Assembly: GCF_002797395.1 (NCBI RefSeq)
Contig: NZ_KZ454943.1
Location: forward strand, 3,509,966-3,573,965
Origin: Bacillus solitudinis
Lineage (GTDB): Bacteria > Bacillota > Bacilli > Bacillales > Bacillaceae_D
Length of the DNA stretch: 64,000 nucleotides
Reading direction: 5' to 3'
Of the stretch, positions 37,049 through 46,431 are shown in pieces. Within the stretch, counting starts at the first letter, position 1. Each line of letters starts with the position of its first letter. The translations under genes were made by a program, and so were the position numbers. The notes under the pieces are model-generated. The model saw nothing but the letters and a program-made list of their open reading frames with translations. It had not been told where the DNA came from and ran no database searches.

Positions 37049-39868
37049 ATGAAATATGTCGTTATCGACTTAGAAACAACCGGTCATTCTGCTGCTCAGG
37101 GTGACCGCATTATTCAGGTAGGCGCAATCATTATAGAAGAAGGTGAAATTGTTGAACGTTTTTCTTCTTTCATTAATCCAGAAGTACCGATCCCCCCTTT
37201 TATTGAGGAACTAACTGGGATTACAGATGAAATGGTGACTCAAGCTCCAACGTTCCATGATATTATCCCGATGCTCATCCCAATGATAGATGGGGCTAAT
37301 TTTGTCGCACATAATGTTCAATTTGACTTAACCTTTTTACAAAGACAGCTTGAGATAGAGGGCTATGATACGGTGTCTGTTTCGTCTTTTGATACAGTAG
37401 AACTGGCTCGGTTGTTGTTGCCGGAACAAGAGAGCTATAAACTTACGCATTTAGCTGATTTTTTAGGATTCTCTCATGATCGCCCTCATCAAGCTGATAG
37501 TGATGCAGAAGTAACAGCACATCTATTTTTAATGCTTTTACATAAATTATCAAATCTCCCATTATTGACGTTGCAGCAACTTATTCCGTTTGCGAGGCGG
37601 CTGAGAAGTCAATTAGAAATACTTATAGAGCAGTTTATTCATGATAAGCTTGTTAAGGGAATAAAAGACGACGATGCATTTGATTGTTATCGGCAATTGG
37701 CCTTAAAAAAGATAGAGGACTCCGGAACGAAAGAAGCAATCTCATCATCTTTCAAACCTTTTTCCCAGTCTCAACAAGAATTATTTACGGAGGATGGAAA
37801 GTTGTCTCATGCGTTTTCTGACTATGAGGCCAGGTCTGGTCAAATTGAAATGATGAATCACGTGGATGATGCCTTCCATCAATTCCAGCATATGATGATT
37901 GAGGCGGGAACAGGGACAGGTAAATCACTTGCTTATTTTATTCCAGCTGCCTATTATGCCGTAGAGGAAAAGAAACCCGTTGTCATCAGTACACAGACCA
38001 TACCTTTACAAGAACAACTACTGAACCGAGACTTACCACTCCTAAAAAAAATCCTTCCGTTTAACGTGCGGGTTGCTCTTTTAAAAGGAAGAAGTCATTA
38101 TTTATGTTTACGGAAATTTGAGACATCAATTAAAAACATTGAGACAGATACATACGATATTTTGTTAACGAAAGCTCAAATATTAATTTGGTTAACTGAA
38201 ACGGAACATGGTGATGTAGAAGAGCTTAACCTGGCCTCAGGAGGGAAAAGTTTTTGGTTTGAAGTCCAAAGTGATGCATCTTCTGATTTAGGGAAATATA
38301 GTCCTTGGTTTTCGAGATGCTTCTATCATCGTGCGAGAAGACGAGCGCAGGCTGCACATATTATTATTACAAATCATGCTCTACTTTTTACAGATCTCGT
38401 GCACGATCAGCGACTATTGCCAAATTATACTCATGCGATCATAGATGAAGCTCATCATTTAGAAGAAACAGCGAGTGAACATTTAGGAATGAAAGCCGAT
38501 TATTTAACCTTTTCATATTTATTACAGCGCCTGGGTACCTCGTGGGAGGAAGGAATGCTCGAGCATGTTCATCAACTATTACATGATAAAAAGCTATTAG
38601 GGCGATTAAAGCTTACTAAAGTTGAGCAGAGGCTAAGCGAGCTAAAGGAAGAGCTTGATGAATTGTTTCGAATGGTCCACCGCTATGTTATCCAAAAACG
38701 CAAAACAGATGCTTCAGATACAGGACGTATTAGATACCGGTACGAAAGCTTCTCTGAAAAAGGCACGTATTGGCAAGCGATTTTAGAGTGTACAATGCGT
38801 GTGCATATGGGGATGAAAGAAAGTTATTACCATATAAAAGAAATAAGTAAATTATTTTCTGATATTGATGACAATTTAACCTTTAAAGAACGAGGGTTTC
38901 TTGCGGATGTGGACAGTGTAATTGAAGCTTTAGTAGAAGAAGAACAGCATGTTTATGAGCTATTATTAGAAGCTGATCCGAACTATGTGTATTGGATAGA
39001 AATTGAGCCAAGAGGGGCAAAGAATGCAACGTTTCTCTACAGTAAACCGATTGAAGTAGCTGAACGCCTTGCCGATCATTTTTTCGCAAAAAAGAAAAGC
39101 GTTGTCCTTACCTCCGCTACGTTATCGATAAATGGTTCGTTTGAATATCAAAAGAAAAAGCTCGGTTTAGAAGACTTCGGTGCTTCGACCTATACGATTC
39201 CGTCGCCTTTTTGCTACAAAAAGCAAGCGCGATTATTAATTCCGACGGATATTCCAGCCATAAAAGATGTAACAGAAGCCGAATTTGCTGCAGATGTAGC
39301 GATAAAAATTTGGCGAATAGCTGAAGTAACCCAAGAAAAGATGCTTGTCCTTTTCACATCCTACGAAATGCTAAAACTGGTGTACCAACATGTGAAGGAC
39401 TTAAATGATACAGATACTTTACAGCTTATCGGTCAAGGGATGACTAGTGGGAGCAGAGCAAAGCTGATGAAGATGTTTAAGCAAGCAGAGTTTGCAATTT
39501 TGTTTGGAACGAGTAGTTTTTGGGAGGGAGTCGACTTACCTGGGGCGGAGCTCCGCCATTTGGTTATAGTGAGGTTACCTTTTTCACCACCAGACCAACC
39601 ACTATTGCAAGCACAACTTGAGCGTGCAAAGGAGGAAGGACGGAACCCATTTATGGATGTTTCACTTCCTCAAGCAATCATCAGATTCAAGCAAGGATTT
39701 GGGCGATTAATTCGAACAACGCACGACAAAGGATGCGTGTACGTTTTCGACCGGAGGATCACGACAACACGTTATGGAAAGCAATTCATTCGTTCATTAC
39801 CAGACGTTCCTCTTCATGAAGGAAAGCTAGAAACTCTTTTAGAACGATATGTTGATTTCAATGCTTAG
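37049..39868 (+). CDS. dinG: DinG-like helicase with N-terminal 3'-5' exonuclease
   Basis: A 939-aa fusion typical of Firmicute DinG. The first 180 residues are a DEDD exonuclease domain (VIDLETTGHSAAQGDRI, then HNVQFDLTFL and HQADSDAEVT). The helicase part has Walker A EAGTGTGKSLAYFIP near residue 286, DEAHHLEE near residue 465 and the late motif FWEGVDLPG and GRLIRT. The Cys ligands of the E. coli iron-sulfur cluster are not evident. ATG 37049 follows GAGGTGG. Confidence 0.95.
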   Translation: MKYVVIDLETTGHSAAQGDRIIQVGAIIIEEGEIVERFSSFINPEVPIPPFIEELTGITDEMVTQAPTFHDIIPMLIPMIDGANFVAHNVQFDLTFLQRQLEIEGYDTVSVSSFDTVELARLLLPEQESYKLTHLADFLGFSHDRPHQADSDAEVTAHLFLMLLHKLSNLPLLTLQQLIPFARRLRSQLEILIEQFIHDKLVKGIKDDDAFDCYRQLALKKIEDSGTKEAISSSFKPFSQSQQELFTEDGKLSHAFSDYEARSGQIEMMNHVDDAFHQFQHMMIEAGTGTGKSLAYFIPAAYYAVEEKKPVVISTQTIPLQEQLLNRDLPLLKKILPFNVRVALLKGRSHYLCLRKFETSIKNIETDTYDILLTKAQILIWLTETEHGDVEELNLASGGKSFWFEVQSDASSDLGKYSPWFSRCFYHRARRRAQAAHIIITNHALLFTDLVHDQRLLPNYTHAIIDEAHHLEETASEHLGMKADYLTFSYLLQRLGTSWEEGMLEHVHQLLHDKKLLGRLKLTKVEQRLSELKEELDELFRMVHRYVIQKRKTDASDTGRIRYRYESFSEKGTYWQAILECTMRVHMGMKESYYHIKEISKLFSDIDDNLTFKERGFLADVDSVIEALVEEEQHVYELLLEADPNYVYWIEIEPRGAKNATFLYSKPIEVAERLADHFFAKKKSVVLTSATLSINGSFEYQKKKLGLEDFGASTYTIPSPFCYKKQARLLIPTDIPAIKDVTEAEFAADVAIKIWRIAEVTQEKMLVLFTSYEMLKLVYQHVKDLNDTDTLQLIGQGMTSGSRAKLMKMFKQAEFAILFGTSSFWEGVDLPGAELRHLVIVRLPFSPPDQPLLQAQLERAKEEGRNPFMDVSLPQAIIRFKQGFGRLIRTTHDKGCVYVFDRRITTTRYGKQFIRSLPDVPLHEGKLETLLERYVDFNA

Positions 39869-39945
39869 ATTTCTCTTTCTATACTCGTTATAGCCAGGTT
39901 AAAAAAGGCGTAAACTAACTTAAGTATAGGAGAGGAGGGATAAGT

Positions 39946-40785
39946 GTGCGGACGATTCTTCTTGGATGCATATGCTTGTTTAGCTTGCCATTCATGCTTG
40001 CATTTGAAGCTATAGAAAGTGAACCTAATGAACAGGCTGAATTGAATTTGCAGCTAAAAGATGAAGAAATTGCTTTTCTATTTTTTGATATACCAAATGG
40101 TGAGGCGACACTTATCAAAACAACCGAACACTCAATTTTAGTCGGGACAGGTTCAAACGATTCGATTCAAGCATTACAAAAGCGTTTAACGAAATTTCAT
40201 ATTAATCATATTGATACGATTATTCTTCCAAGATTTGAAGATGAATACGCAGGAAATACTCATGCTCTTATCGAAAGGTTTCATGTTCGAAATGTTATTG
40301 TACCAGCAGAAGGGAAGGAAATGGCATTAAAAGAATTTGATAAAGAAGGGGTGGAAATCAGTGGATGGGAAGAAGGAGGGCATGATAATCTTATACCAAA
40401 TTTGCTCGTTGAAGTATTACCCGGCATTCAAACATTAACGCCAAATCTATCGATGGATATAAACTTCAAAGGTCATCATGTTTTGATTGCTTCTGAAGCG
40501 AATGAACATCTTGAAAAAAAGTGGCTTCCATCTCTAAATAAAATAAATGTTTTAAAAGTTGCCGAGTTCGGTTTATCTAAAGAAATGTCACAATCATTTC
40601 TTGATATTATTGATCCACAGGTGGCAATTCTGTTTGCGAAGGAGAATAGTCAACCAAATCCCCAAATTCTTGAGAGAATGCAGGAGACTTGGATTGACAC
40701 GTATCAAACAAGGCAGAATGGGACGATATTAATTAAAGCAAATGCAAATGACTATAAATTAATAACGATTCATTTTAAGGACTGA
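39946..40785 (+). CDS. Secreted metallo-beta-lactamase-like protein lacking metal ligands
   Basis: A 279-aa protein with an N-terminal signal peptide (RTILLGCICLFSLPFMLAFEA). The rest resembles the C-terminal domain of ComEC: FFDIPNGEATLIKT for VDVGQGDA, SILVGTGSND for the DTG strand, IDTIILPRFEDEYAGN for the ILTHxHxDHxGG metal site, and RNVIVPAEG. The HxHxDH ligands are missing, so zinc catalysis is unlikely. GTG start at 39946 with GAGGAGGG upstream. It sits between dinG and a deaminase gene. Function unknown. Confidence 0.7.
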   Translation: MRTILLGCICLFSLPFMLAFEAIESEPNEQAELNLQLKDEEIAFLFFDIPNGEATLIKTTEHSILVGTGSNDSIQALQKRLTKFHINHIDTIILPRFEDEYAGNTHALIERFHVRNVIVPAEGKEMALKEFDKEGVEISGWEEGGHDNLIPNLLVEVLPGIQTLTPNLSMDINFKGHHVLIASEANEHLEKKWLPSLNKINVLKVAEFGLSKEMSQSFLDIIDPQVAILFAKENSQPNPQILERMQETWIDTYQTRQNGTILIKANANDYKLITIHFKD

Positions 40786-40811
40786 CATCTAAGGGGAGAG
40801 GAGTGAAAAGG

Positions 40812-42128
40812 ATGTCTTTATTGTGTGAGGATGTTACGATTGTAACAATGGATGAAAATAGGCCATTGATAAAAAAAGGATATGCCTATATTGAAAAGGG
40901 TCATTTTTCTAAAGTGGAAGAAGGTGACCCCCCTTCAAAGTTACGTATTGAAGCGGAAATATCAATTAATGCAAAAGGGAAGTGGATGCTTCCTGGACTG
41001 ATTAATACTCATGGTCATGCAGGGATGACATTATTACGCGGTCATGCAGATGATTTACCCCTTCATCAGTGGCTTCAAGAAAAAATTTGGCCTTTTGAAA
41101 TGAAACTAGATCGCGAAGCAGTTCGAGCAGGTCGAAATCTCGCTCTTCTAGAAATGATTAAATCAGGAACAACAACATTTCTAGAAATGTATCACTTGTT
41201 TATGGATGACTTAGCTGAAACCATTGAAGAAGTCGGGATTAGGGCGACACTAATGCGGTCGATGATCGGTCTTTGCCCCGTGGAGGAACAGAAAGAAAAA
41301 TTGAGAGAAGCGGCCACATTCACTAAAACTTGGCACAAGCAAGCAAATGGAAGAATTCAGTCGATGCTTGCCCCGCATGCTCCCTATACATGCCCAATTC
41401 GTTTTATTGAAATGATAGTCGAGGAAGCGATTCATTTAAATGTACCAGTACATATGCACTTGGCCGAAACAAAAAAAGAAGTCGATGACCATATACTTCA
41501 TCATGGCCTCCATCCACTTGATCATTTGGACCAAGCTAATCTTTTACACAGCGTTTCGTGGTTGTTTGCACATGGCGTCCATCTCAACGATTCTCATCTT
41601 TCTAAAATAAAAGAAGCGAAAGCAATGATTAGTCATAATCCAAAAAGTAATTTAAAATTAGGCTCAGGTATAGCTCCTGTCAGTCAAATGCTTGACAAAG
41701 AAATTACAGTTTCTCTCGGTACGGACAGTTCCGCATCAAATAATAGTTTAGATATGTTTGAAGAAATGAGGGTAGCTGCATTAATTCATAAAGGTGTCGA
41801 GCAGAGTCCAACAACACTCCCTGCGAAAATGGCGCTTGAGCTGGCAATGACAAACGGGGCAAAAGCTTTGCATTTTGAAAAAGTCGGTAAAATAAAAGAA
41901 GGTTATCAAGCAGACTTTCTATTCATAGAATCCACAGAGGGACACCTGCAGCCAGTAGAGCATGTAGAGTCTCATCTTGTCTATGCCTGCAAATCAAATG
42001 ATGTGACTGATGTCTACGTTCAAGGAAATGCGTTAATGAAAAATCGACAGGTATTAACACTTGATGAAGAGCGAATTATTTCTGAAGCAAATGCACACTA
42101 CCAGCGAATAAAGGCTTTGAATTCTTAA
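40812..42128 (+). CDS. Amidohydrolase, probable adenosine-derivative deaminase
   Basis: A 438-aa metal-dependent hydrolase of the TrzN/MtaD group (S-adenosylhomocysteine or methylthioadenosine deaminase type). The metal site starts with LPGLINTHGHAGMTLLRG; HMHLAETKKEVDD gives further His and Glu ligands, HGVHL the next, and SLGTDSSASNNSLDMFEEM the Asp. The ATG at 40812 lies nine bases after GGAGAGGAG; a GTG at 40803 touches that site. The exact substrate cannot be read from sequence. Confidence 0.88.
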   Translation: MSLLCEDVTIVTMDENRPLIKKGYAYIEKGHFSKVEEGDPPSKLRIEAEISINAKGKWMLPGLINTHGHAGMTLLRGHADDLPLHQWLQEKIWPFEMKLDREAVRAGRNLALLEMIKSGTTTFLEMYHLFMDDLAETIEEVGIRATLMRSMIGLCPVEEQKEKLREAATFTKTWHKQANGRIQSMLAPHAPYTCPIRFIEMIVEEAIHLNVPVHMHLAETKKEVDDHILHHGLHPLDHLDQANLLHSVSWLFAHGVHLNDSHLSKIKEAKAMISHNPKSNLKLGSGIAPVSQMLDKEITVSLGTDSSASNNSLDMFEEMRVAALIHKGVEQSPTTLPAKMALELAMTNGAKALHFEKVGKIKEGYQADFLFIESTEGHLQPVEHVESHLVYACKSNDVTDVYVQGNALMKNRQVLTLDEERIISEANAHYQRIKALNS

Positions 42129-42132
42129 GTAA

Positions 42133-42158
42133 ATCCTGCACTAGGCAGAGTGCAGGAT
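42133..42158. terminator. Hairpin between converging genes
   Basis: ATCCTGCACT pairs perfectly with AGTGCAGGAT (ten pairs) around six bases. In the reverse direction a TTTACTT tail follows, so it probably ends the small reverse gene, and it may also serve the deaminase gene. Confidence 0.65.
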
Positions 42159-42201
42159 AAGAGGTGTGGGTTGGAATGTAGTTTGTTAAGCCATGCGTGT
42201 T

Positions 42202-42357
42202 TCATTGCTTCTCAAAATAACTAGGGAACTGGGTTTGACGTACTGATAACGGAAATAATTGGTCCCAATCTTGTCCGTTACGTTTCAACAAGGCGATATG
42301 GTGCTTATCCTGTTGAAAGGATGATGCTGTCGTTTTTTCGGGACGATAGCTTTTCAT
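42202..42357 (-). CDS. Small 51-aa protein, unknown
   Basis: On the reverse strand an ATG at 42357 follows AAAGGGGG at ideal spacing and opens 51 codons to a TGA at 42202. The peptide starts MKSYRPEKTTASSFQQDKHH, is rich in Gln, Lys and aromatic residues, has no membrane segment, and is followed by a hairpin at 42158-42133. The strong ribosome site and the terminator are the support; I do not recognise the family. It lies opposite ypmA and shares its upstream region. Confidence 0.6.
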   Translation of the reverse strand: MKSYRPEKTTASSFQQDKHHIALLKRNGQDWDQLFPLSVRQTQFPSYFEKQ

Positions 42358-42450
42358 CTTGACGCCCCCTTTCCGGCGTACTTATAGTATAGCCAGAATG
42401 AGGTCAACTATAATTAACAATACTTGTGAGTAATTATTGGAGGAGAGACA

Positions 42451-42621
42451 ATGGAATCAAAAGTGGAAGTTTTATCAACTGTTCGAATTGAAAAATCGCA
42501 TGATTTGTATAAGATAGTCGATTCATTAAACCGAACATTAAAAGAAAAAGATTTAATGTTCGGTTTGGCGCTTGATCAAAAGGACGACGAAAAAATGGTA
42601 TTTACTATATATAGAACATAA
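42451..42621 (+). CDS. ypmA: YpmA (DUF4264), 56-aa protein
   Basis: ATG at 42451 after TTGGAGGAGAG, 56 codons. The sequence (VEVLSTVRIEKSHDLYKIVD, then LMFGLALDQKDDEKMVFTIYRT) matches YpmA of B. subtilis, which stands in the same place before ypmB. Small soluble protein of unknown function. The stop codon overlaps the ribosome-site region of ypmB, so the two are probably co-transcribed. Confidence 0.85.
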   Translation: MESKVEVLSTVRIEKSHDLYKIVDSLNRTLKEKDLMFGLALDQKDDEKMVFTIYRT

Positions 42622-42633
42622 TTGAGGGGTCCT

Positions 42634-43122
42634 ATGAAAAAATGGATAATTATTAGCTGTATCATGTTTTTTTTACTTAGTATTGGTTTAGGCACACTTG
42701 CTTATTATGTGATGAGGGAACCCTTGGAAAAAGGCTATGAGCAAGCTCAGCAATATGTGTTTGATCAAAACCTGCTAAACGACATTCATTCAATCACTTA
42801 TTACCATGGAACAGAATCGTATTATGTTCTACATGGTTTTAATGAAGAAAACGTAGAAACCATTGTTTGGTTAAATCAAAACTTTGAAGAAGTGGTTTCA
42901 AGAAAAGCGAGTGAGGGAATAACGCCAGAAGAAGCACGGGAAATCGTGAAAAACGATGTGAATTTGAATTCAATCCAAACGGTTCGTTTAGGAGTAGAAC
43001 GGAACTTGCCCATCTATGAAGTGCTCTTTGTCGATGAAGCCAATCGGCAAGGTTATTATTACATAACATTTGATGATGGAACGTTCATGAAGCGCTATAG
43101 TCTTAAAAGGGATGATGTTTAA
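42634..43122 (+). CDS. ypmB: YpmB / TseB-type membrane protein (DUF5590)
   Basis: A 162-aa protein with one N-terminal membrane anchor (WIIISCIMFFLLSIGLGTLAYY) and an extracytoplasmic part with two PepSY-like units (YYVLHGFNEENVETIVWLNQ and GITPEEAREIVKN). The B. subtilis homologue has been linked to cell-wall synthesis via PBP2A. ATG 42634 follows AGGGGT. It lies between ypmA and aspB as expected. Confidence 0.88.
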   Translation: MKKWIIISCIMFFLLSIGLGTLAYYVMREPLEKGYEQAQQYVFDQNLLNDIHSITYYHGTESYYVLHGFNEENVETIVWLNQNFEEVVSRKASEGITPEEAREIVKNDVNLNSIQTVRLGVERNLPIYEVLFVDEANRQGYYYITFDDGTFMKRYSLKRDDV

Positions 43123-43181
43123 TTTTTTTTAAAAGACTTATAAGATTCCTTAAGGAAAAATTAATTATACACAAATGGTAC

Positions 43182-43210
43182 TTGAATGATGAACGTGGAC
43201 AAACTATAGT
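43182..43210 (+). promoter_or_regulatory. Promoter of aspB
   Basis: TTGAAT (43182-43187), 17-bp spacer, TATAGT (43205-43210), 35 bp before the aspB start. Confidence 0.65.
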
Positions 43211-43244
43211 AAAAGGTATGAAAGAAAGGGAGGAAGAATACATA

Positions 43245-44429
43245 ATGAATTTAGCGAAGCGAGTATTGACTTTAACACCTTCAACAACATTAGCGATCAC
43301 GGCAAAGGCGAAAGAGTTAAAAGAGCAAGGACATGATGTAATCGGATTAGGAGCAGGAGAACCCGACTTTAATACTCCACAATACATTATTGATGCGGCA
43401 ATCCGGTCTATGGAAGAAGGACATACGAAATACACTCCATCGGGTGGTTTACCGAAACTAAAAGAAGCGATAATCGAGAAATTTAAAAAGGATCAAGGAA
43501 TTACCTATAAACCTAATGAGGTTATGGTTGGTACTGGAGCAAAGCATGTTCTCTATACATTATTCCAAGCTCTACTTGATGACGGGGATGAAGTGATTAT
43601 CCCAACTCCATACTGGGTTAGTTATCCAGAACAAGTTAAACTAGCTGGTGGCGAACCTGTTTATGTAGAAGGGCTTGAAAGTAATGAGTTTAAAGTAACA
43701 GCAGAGCAATTAGAGTCTGTGATCACAAATAAAACAAAAGCATTTATTTTAAATTCCCCGAGTAACCCAACAGGTTCAATGTATTCGAATGAAGAATTAG
43801 CGCAACTAGGTGAAGTTTGTATAAAGCATGATGTACTAATTGTCTCCGATGAAATTTATGAGAAGCTTGTTTATGATGGTGCGAGTCATACGTCCATTGC
43901 TGAGCTTTCAGAAGCGTTAAAACTACAAACCATTATCGTTAATGGTGTTTCGAAATCTCATTCTATGACAGGTTGGAGAATTGGTTATGCAGCTGGAGAT
44001 GCGAAGGTTATTAATGCAATGACTAATCTTGCAAGCCATAGTACATCAAATCCAACAACAAATGCTCAATATGGAACGATTGCTGCCTATACTGAGGATG
44101 ACGGGTCTGTAGAAACGATGCGCCAAGCGTTTGAAGAAAGGCTGAATAAAGTATATGAAAAGCTAATTGCTATACCTGGTGTATCTTGCGTAAAGCCTAA
44201 AGGTGCATTCTATTTGTTCCCAAATGTAAGTGAAGCTGCACGTATCACGGGATTTAATGATGTGGATGAATGGGTAGCTGCGATTCTAGAGGAAGAAAAA
44301 GTTGCCCTTGTTCCAGGTTCTGGTTTTGGAGCACCTGAAAATGTCCGACTCTCTTATGCTACATCACTCGACTTGCTTGAATCAGCATTAGAAAGAATTG
44401 AACGTTTTATCCGAAGCAAAACCAAATAA
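43245..44429 (+). CDS. aspB: Aspartate aminotransferase
   Basis: A 394-aa class I PLP aminotransferase. LGAGEPDFNTPQYI, NSPSNPTGSMYS, SDEIYEKLVYDG and the PLP lysine in VNGVSKSHSMTGWRIGYAAG identify it. The ATG at 43245 follows GGGAGGAAG; a longer frame to 43182 would run through the promoter and is rejected. It makes aspartate from oxaloacetate and is followed by a terminator. Confidence 0.95.
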   Translation: MNLAKRVLTLTPSTTLAITAKAKELKEQGHDVIGLGAGEPDFNTPQYIIDAAIRSMEEGHTKYTPSGGLPKLKEAIIEKFKKDQGITYKPNEVMVGTGAKHVLYTLFQALLDDGDEVIIPTPYWVSYPEQVKLAGGEPVYVEGLESNEFKVTAEQLESVITNKTKAFILNSPSNPTGSMYSNEELAQLGEVCIKHDVLIVSDEIYEKLVYDGASHTSIAELSEALKLQTIIVNGVSKSHSMTGWRIGYAAGDAKVINAMTNLASHSTSNPTTNAQYGTIAAYTEDDGSVETMRQAFEERLNKVYEKLIAIPGVSCVKPKGAFYLFPNVSEAARITGFNDVDEWVAAILEEEKVALVPGSGFGAPENVRLSYATSLDLLESALERIERFIRSKTK

Positions 44430-44441
44430 TCCCTAGACTGG

Positions 44442-44473
44442 AGTATCTGTTCTTAACAGATACTCTTTTTTTG
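44442..44473 (+). terminator. Terminator after aspB
   Basis: GAGTATCTGTT pairs with AACAGATACTC (11 pairs) around CTT and is followed by seven T. Confidence 0.9.
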
Positions 44474-44557
44474 GGGCAAAATGAGTAAGAATCGGGGAAG
44501 AAAAGGAAGGAACAAAGAAGGTCACACGTGTTATAATAGCGGTTAGAGGTGTTATAA

Positions 44558-45265
44558 ATGAAGCAAAAATCATTAGTCAGATGGATGGCCCAAGGACATG
44601 TGTCTGTTCCAAGATTATTATTAGAGCATTATGCAAAAATTGGTTTAAAAGAAGATGAATTAGTAGCTCTTCTTCAAGTTCAAGCCTTTATCGAACAAGG
44701 AAATCAATTTCCAACACCTGAACGATTAAGTGAACGGATGACGCATTCTATGTCTGAATGTGCTGAGTTACTAGGAAAACTTGTTAAAAAAGGATACATG
44801 ACGCTTGAGAAAAAGTGGGATGAAGATGGGATCCTTTTTGAATTTTATACGCTTGAACCGCTTTGGTCGAAACTGCTGCAGCTCTTAGAAGAGGAAAAAC
44901 AGGAATCTGAAGAAACAGATAAAATCGATTTAGAGGGTCAATTATATAGCCGATTTGAACAAGAGTTTTGTCGACCTTTATCACCAATAGAAAGTGAAAC
45001 ATTGTCGATGTGGATTGACCAAGACCATCATTCTATAGAATTAATTCTTGGCGCTCTACGTGAAGCCGTGGTCTCAGGCAAATTAAATTTCCGCTATATC
45101 GATCGAATTTTGTTTGAATGGAAGCGTAATGGTGTTAAAACACTTGTACAAGCAAAAACACATGGGGAGAAATTCCGGAAATATAATCAACAAAGAAAGC
45201 CAGACACTGAACGCAAACGAGATGATTCCTTTCCTAGTTTTAGTTGGCTTGAGCAATCTAAATAG
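44558..45265 (+). CDS. dnaD: DNA replication initiation protein DnaD
   Basis: A 235-aa primosomal protein. The N-terminal winged helix (LLEHYAKIGLKEDELVALL) forms the oligomer domain, and the C-terminal DnaD/DnaB2 domain ends in the YxxxI-type segment LNFRYIDRILFEWKRNGV before a basic tail. It acts with DnaA, DnaB and DnaI in helicase loading. A TGTTATAAT extended -10 lies at 44529-44537. It precedes nth as in B. subtilis. Confidence 0.94.
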   Translation: MKQKSLVRWMAQGHVSVPRLLLEHYAKIGLKEDELVALLQVQAFIEQGNQFPTPERLSERMTHSMSECAELLGKLVKKGYMTLEKKWDEDGILFEFYTLEPLWSKLLQLLEEEKQESEETDKIDLEGQLYSRFEQEFCRPLSPIESETLSMWIDQDHHSIELILGALREAVVSGKLNFRYIDRILFEWKRNGVKTLVQAKTHGEKFRKYNQQRKPDTERKRDDSFPSFSWLEQSK

Positions 45266-45278
45266 GAGGTGTACCTAA

Positions 45279-45926
45279 ATGCTTACGAAAAAGCAAACAA
45301 ATGAAGCACTAGCTATTATCGCGGAAATGTATCCGGAGGCGGAATGCGAATTAATACATTCTAACCCCTTTGAATTAACCATTGCTGTTTTACTTTCTGC
45401 ACAATGTACGGATGCACTTGTTAACAAAGTGACACCCATTCTATTTGAAAAGTATAAAAAGCCTGAAGACTTTTTAGTTGTACCACTTGAAGAATTAGAA
45501 CAAGATATCCGTTCCATAGGATTATTTAGAAGTAAAGCAAAAAACATTAAAAAACTTTGTCAGGCGCTGATTGAGAATTATCAAGGTGAAATTCCTAAAG
45601 AACGGGATGAGCTTGTAAAACTTGCAGGTGTAGGTCGGAAAACGGCTAATGTTGTGACATCGGTTGCCTTTGGTGTTCCAGCTATTGCTGTAGATACCCA
45701 CGTTGAAAGGGTAAGTAAGCGTCTTGGTATTTGTCGTTGGAAGGATAATGTGAAAGAGGTAGAAGAAACCTTGATGAGACGAATTCCTGAAGAACTTTGG
45801 TCAGCTTCTCATCATCGACTAATCTTTTTTGGGCGGTATCATTGTAAGGCTCAATCTCCGCAATGCGGGGCATGTCCATTACTGCCAATGTGTCGCGAAG
45901 GGAAAAAGAGATTGAAGGTAAGTTAA
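45279..45926 (+). CDS. nth: Endonuclease III
   Basis: A 215-aa DNA glycosylase/AP lyase for oxidised pyrimidines. The helix-hairpin-helix LAGVGRKTANVV carries the catalytic Lys, AVDTHVERVSKRLG the catalytic Asp, and CKAQSPQCGACPLLPMC the 4Fe-4S cysteines (C-x6-C-x2-C-x5-C). RBS TAGGAGGTG before the ATG at 45279. ypoC follows within a few bases. Confidence 0.96.
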   Translation: MLTKKQTNEALAIIAEMYPEAECELIHSNPFELTIAVLLSAQCTDALVNKVTPILFEKYKKPEDFLVVPLEELEQDIRSIGLFRSKAKNIKKLCQALIENYQGEIPKERDELVKLAGVGRKTANVVTSVAFGVPAIAVDTHVERVSKRLGICRWKDNVKEVEETLMRRIPEELWSASHHRLIFFGRYHCKAQSPQCGACPLLPMCREGKKRLKVS

Positions 45927-45931
45927 ATTCT

Positions 45932-46429
45932 ATGAAAGTCCAAATTCCACCTTCATTTCAATGCCCACCTTTTTATCAGCAGTCATTCCTTGAAGATAAT
46001 GAAGAGAACTCATTTTCGGAGAATATTAGAAAGTATTTATTTTATTATGAGTTAACGAATAACCTACAGCCGTGGCAAAACAAAGAATATTATGTGCCGA
46101 TTTTGTTTGAACTTTGGAAACAGCAAGAAATGTTTCTTAGTATATATTTCAGAGCACGGAATTTACAAGCCACCAAGAAGCCAATGCTTCATATGATTGC
46201 ATTATTAATGAATGTTTTATTCTGGACGAATAATCAGCCTGTACCTTCCCTATATCATGTTGCCAAAGAAGCGAGTCGTTTACATTTTAAACCAGTAAAT
46301 ATACAAGATCGGCTGTCGTTTCTTTTGTCGGGACCCAATCGTTACCAAAGCTTTATCCAATTAAAAGCATTACTGGGTGAAGCAGAAAAGATTTTTGCTA
46401 AGGCAATAATACTAGAAAAAAATAAATAA
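45932..46429 (+). CDS. ypoC: YpoC family protein
   Basis: A 165-aa soluble protein with aromatic-rich segments (WQNKEYYVPILFELWKQQE, MLHMIALLMNVLFWTNNQ) that fits YpoC of B. subtilis, located after nth in both. The ATG at 45932 has GAAGGTAAG upstream, inside the nth end; an ATG at 45863 would overlap nth by 60 bases. Function unknown. Confidence 0.85.
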   Translation: MKVQIPPSFQCPPFYQQSFLEDNEENSFSENIRKYLFYYELTNNLQPWQNKEYYVPILFELWKQQEMFLSIYFRARNLQATKKPMLHMIALLMNVLFWTNNQPVPSLYHVAKEASRLHFKPVNIQDRLSFLLSGPNRYQSFIQLKALLGEAEKIFAKAIILEKNK

Positions 46430-46431
46430 TA

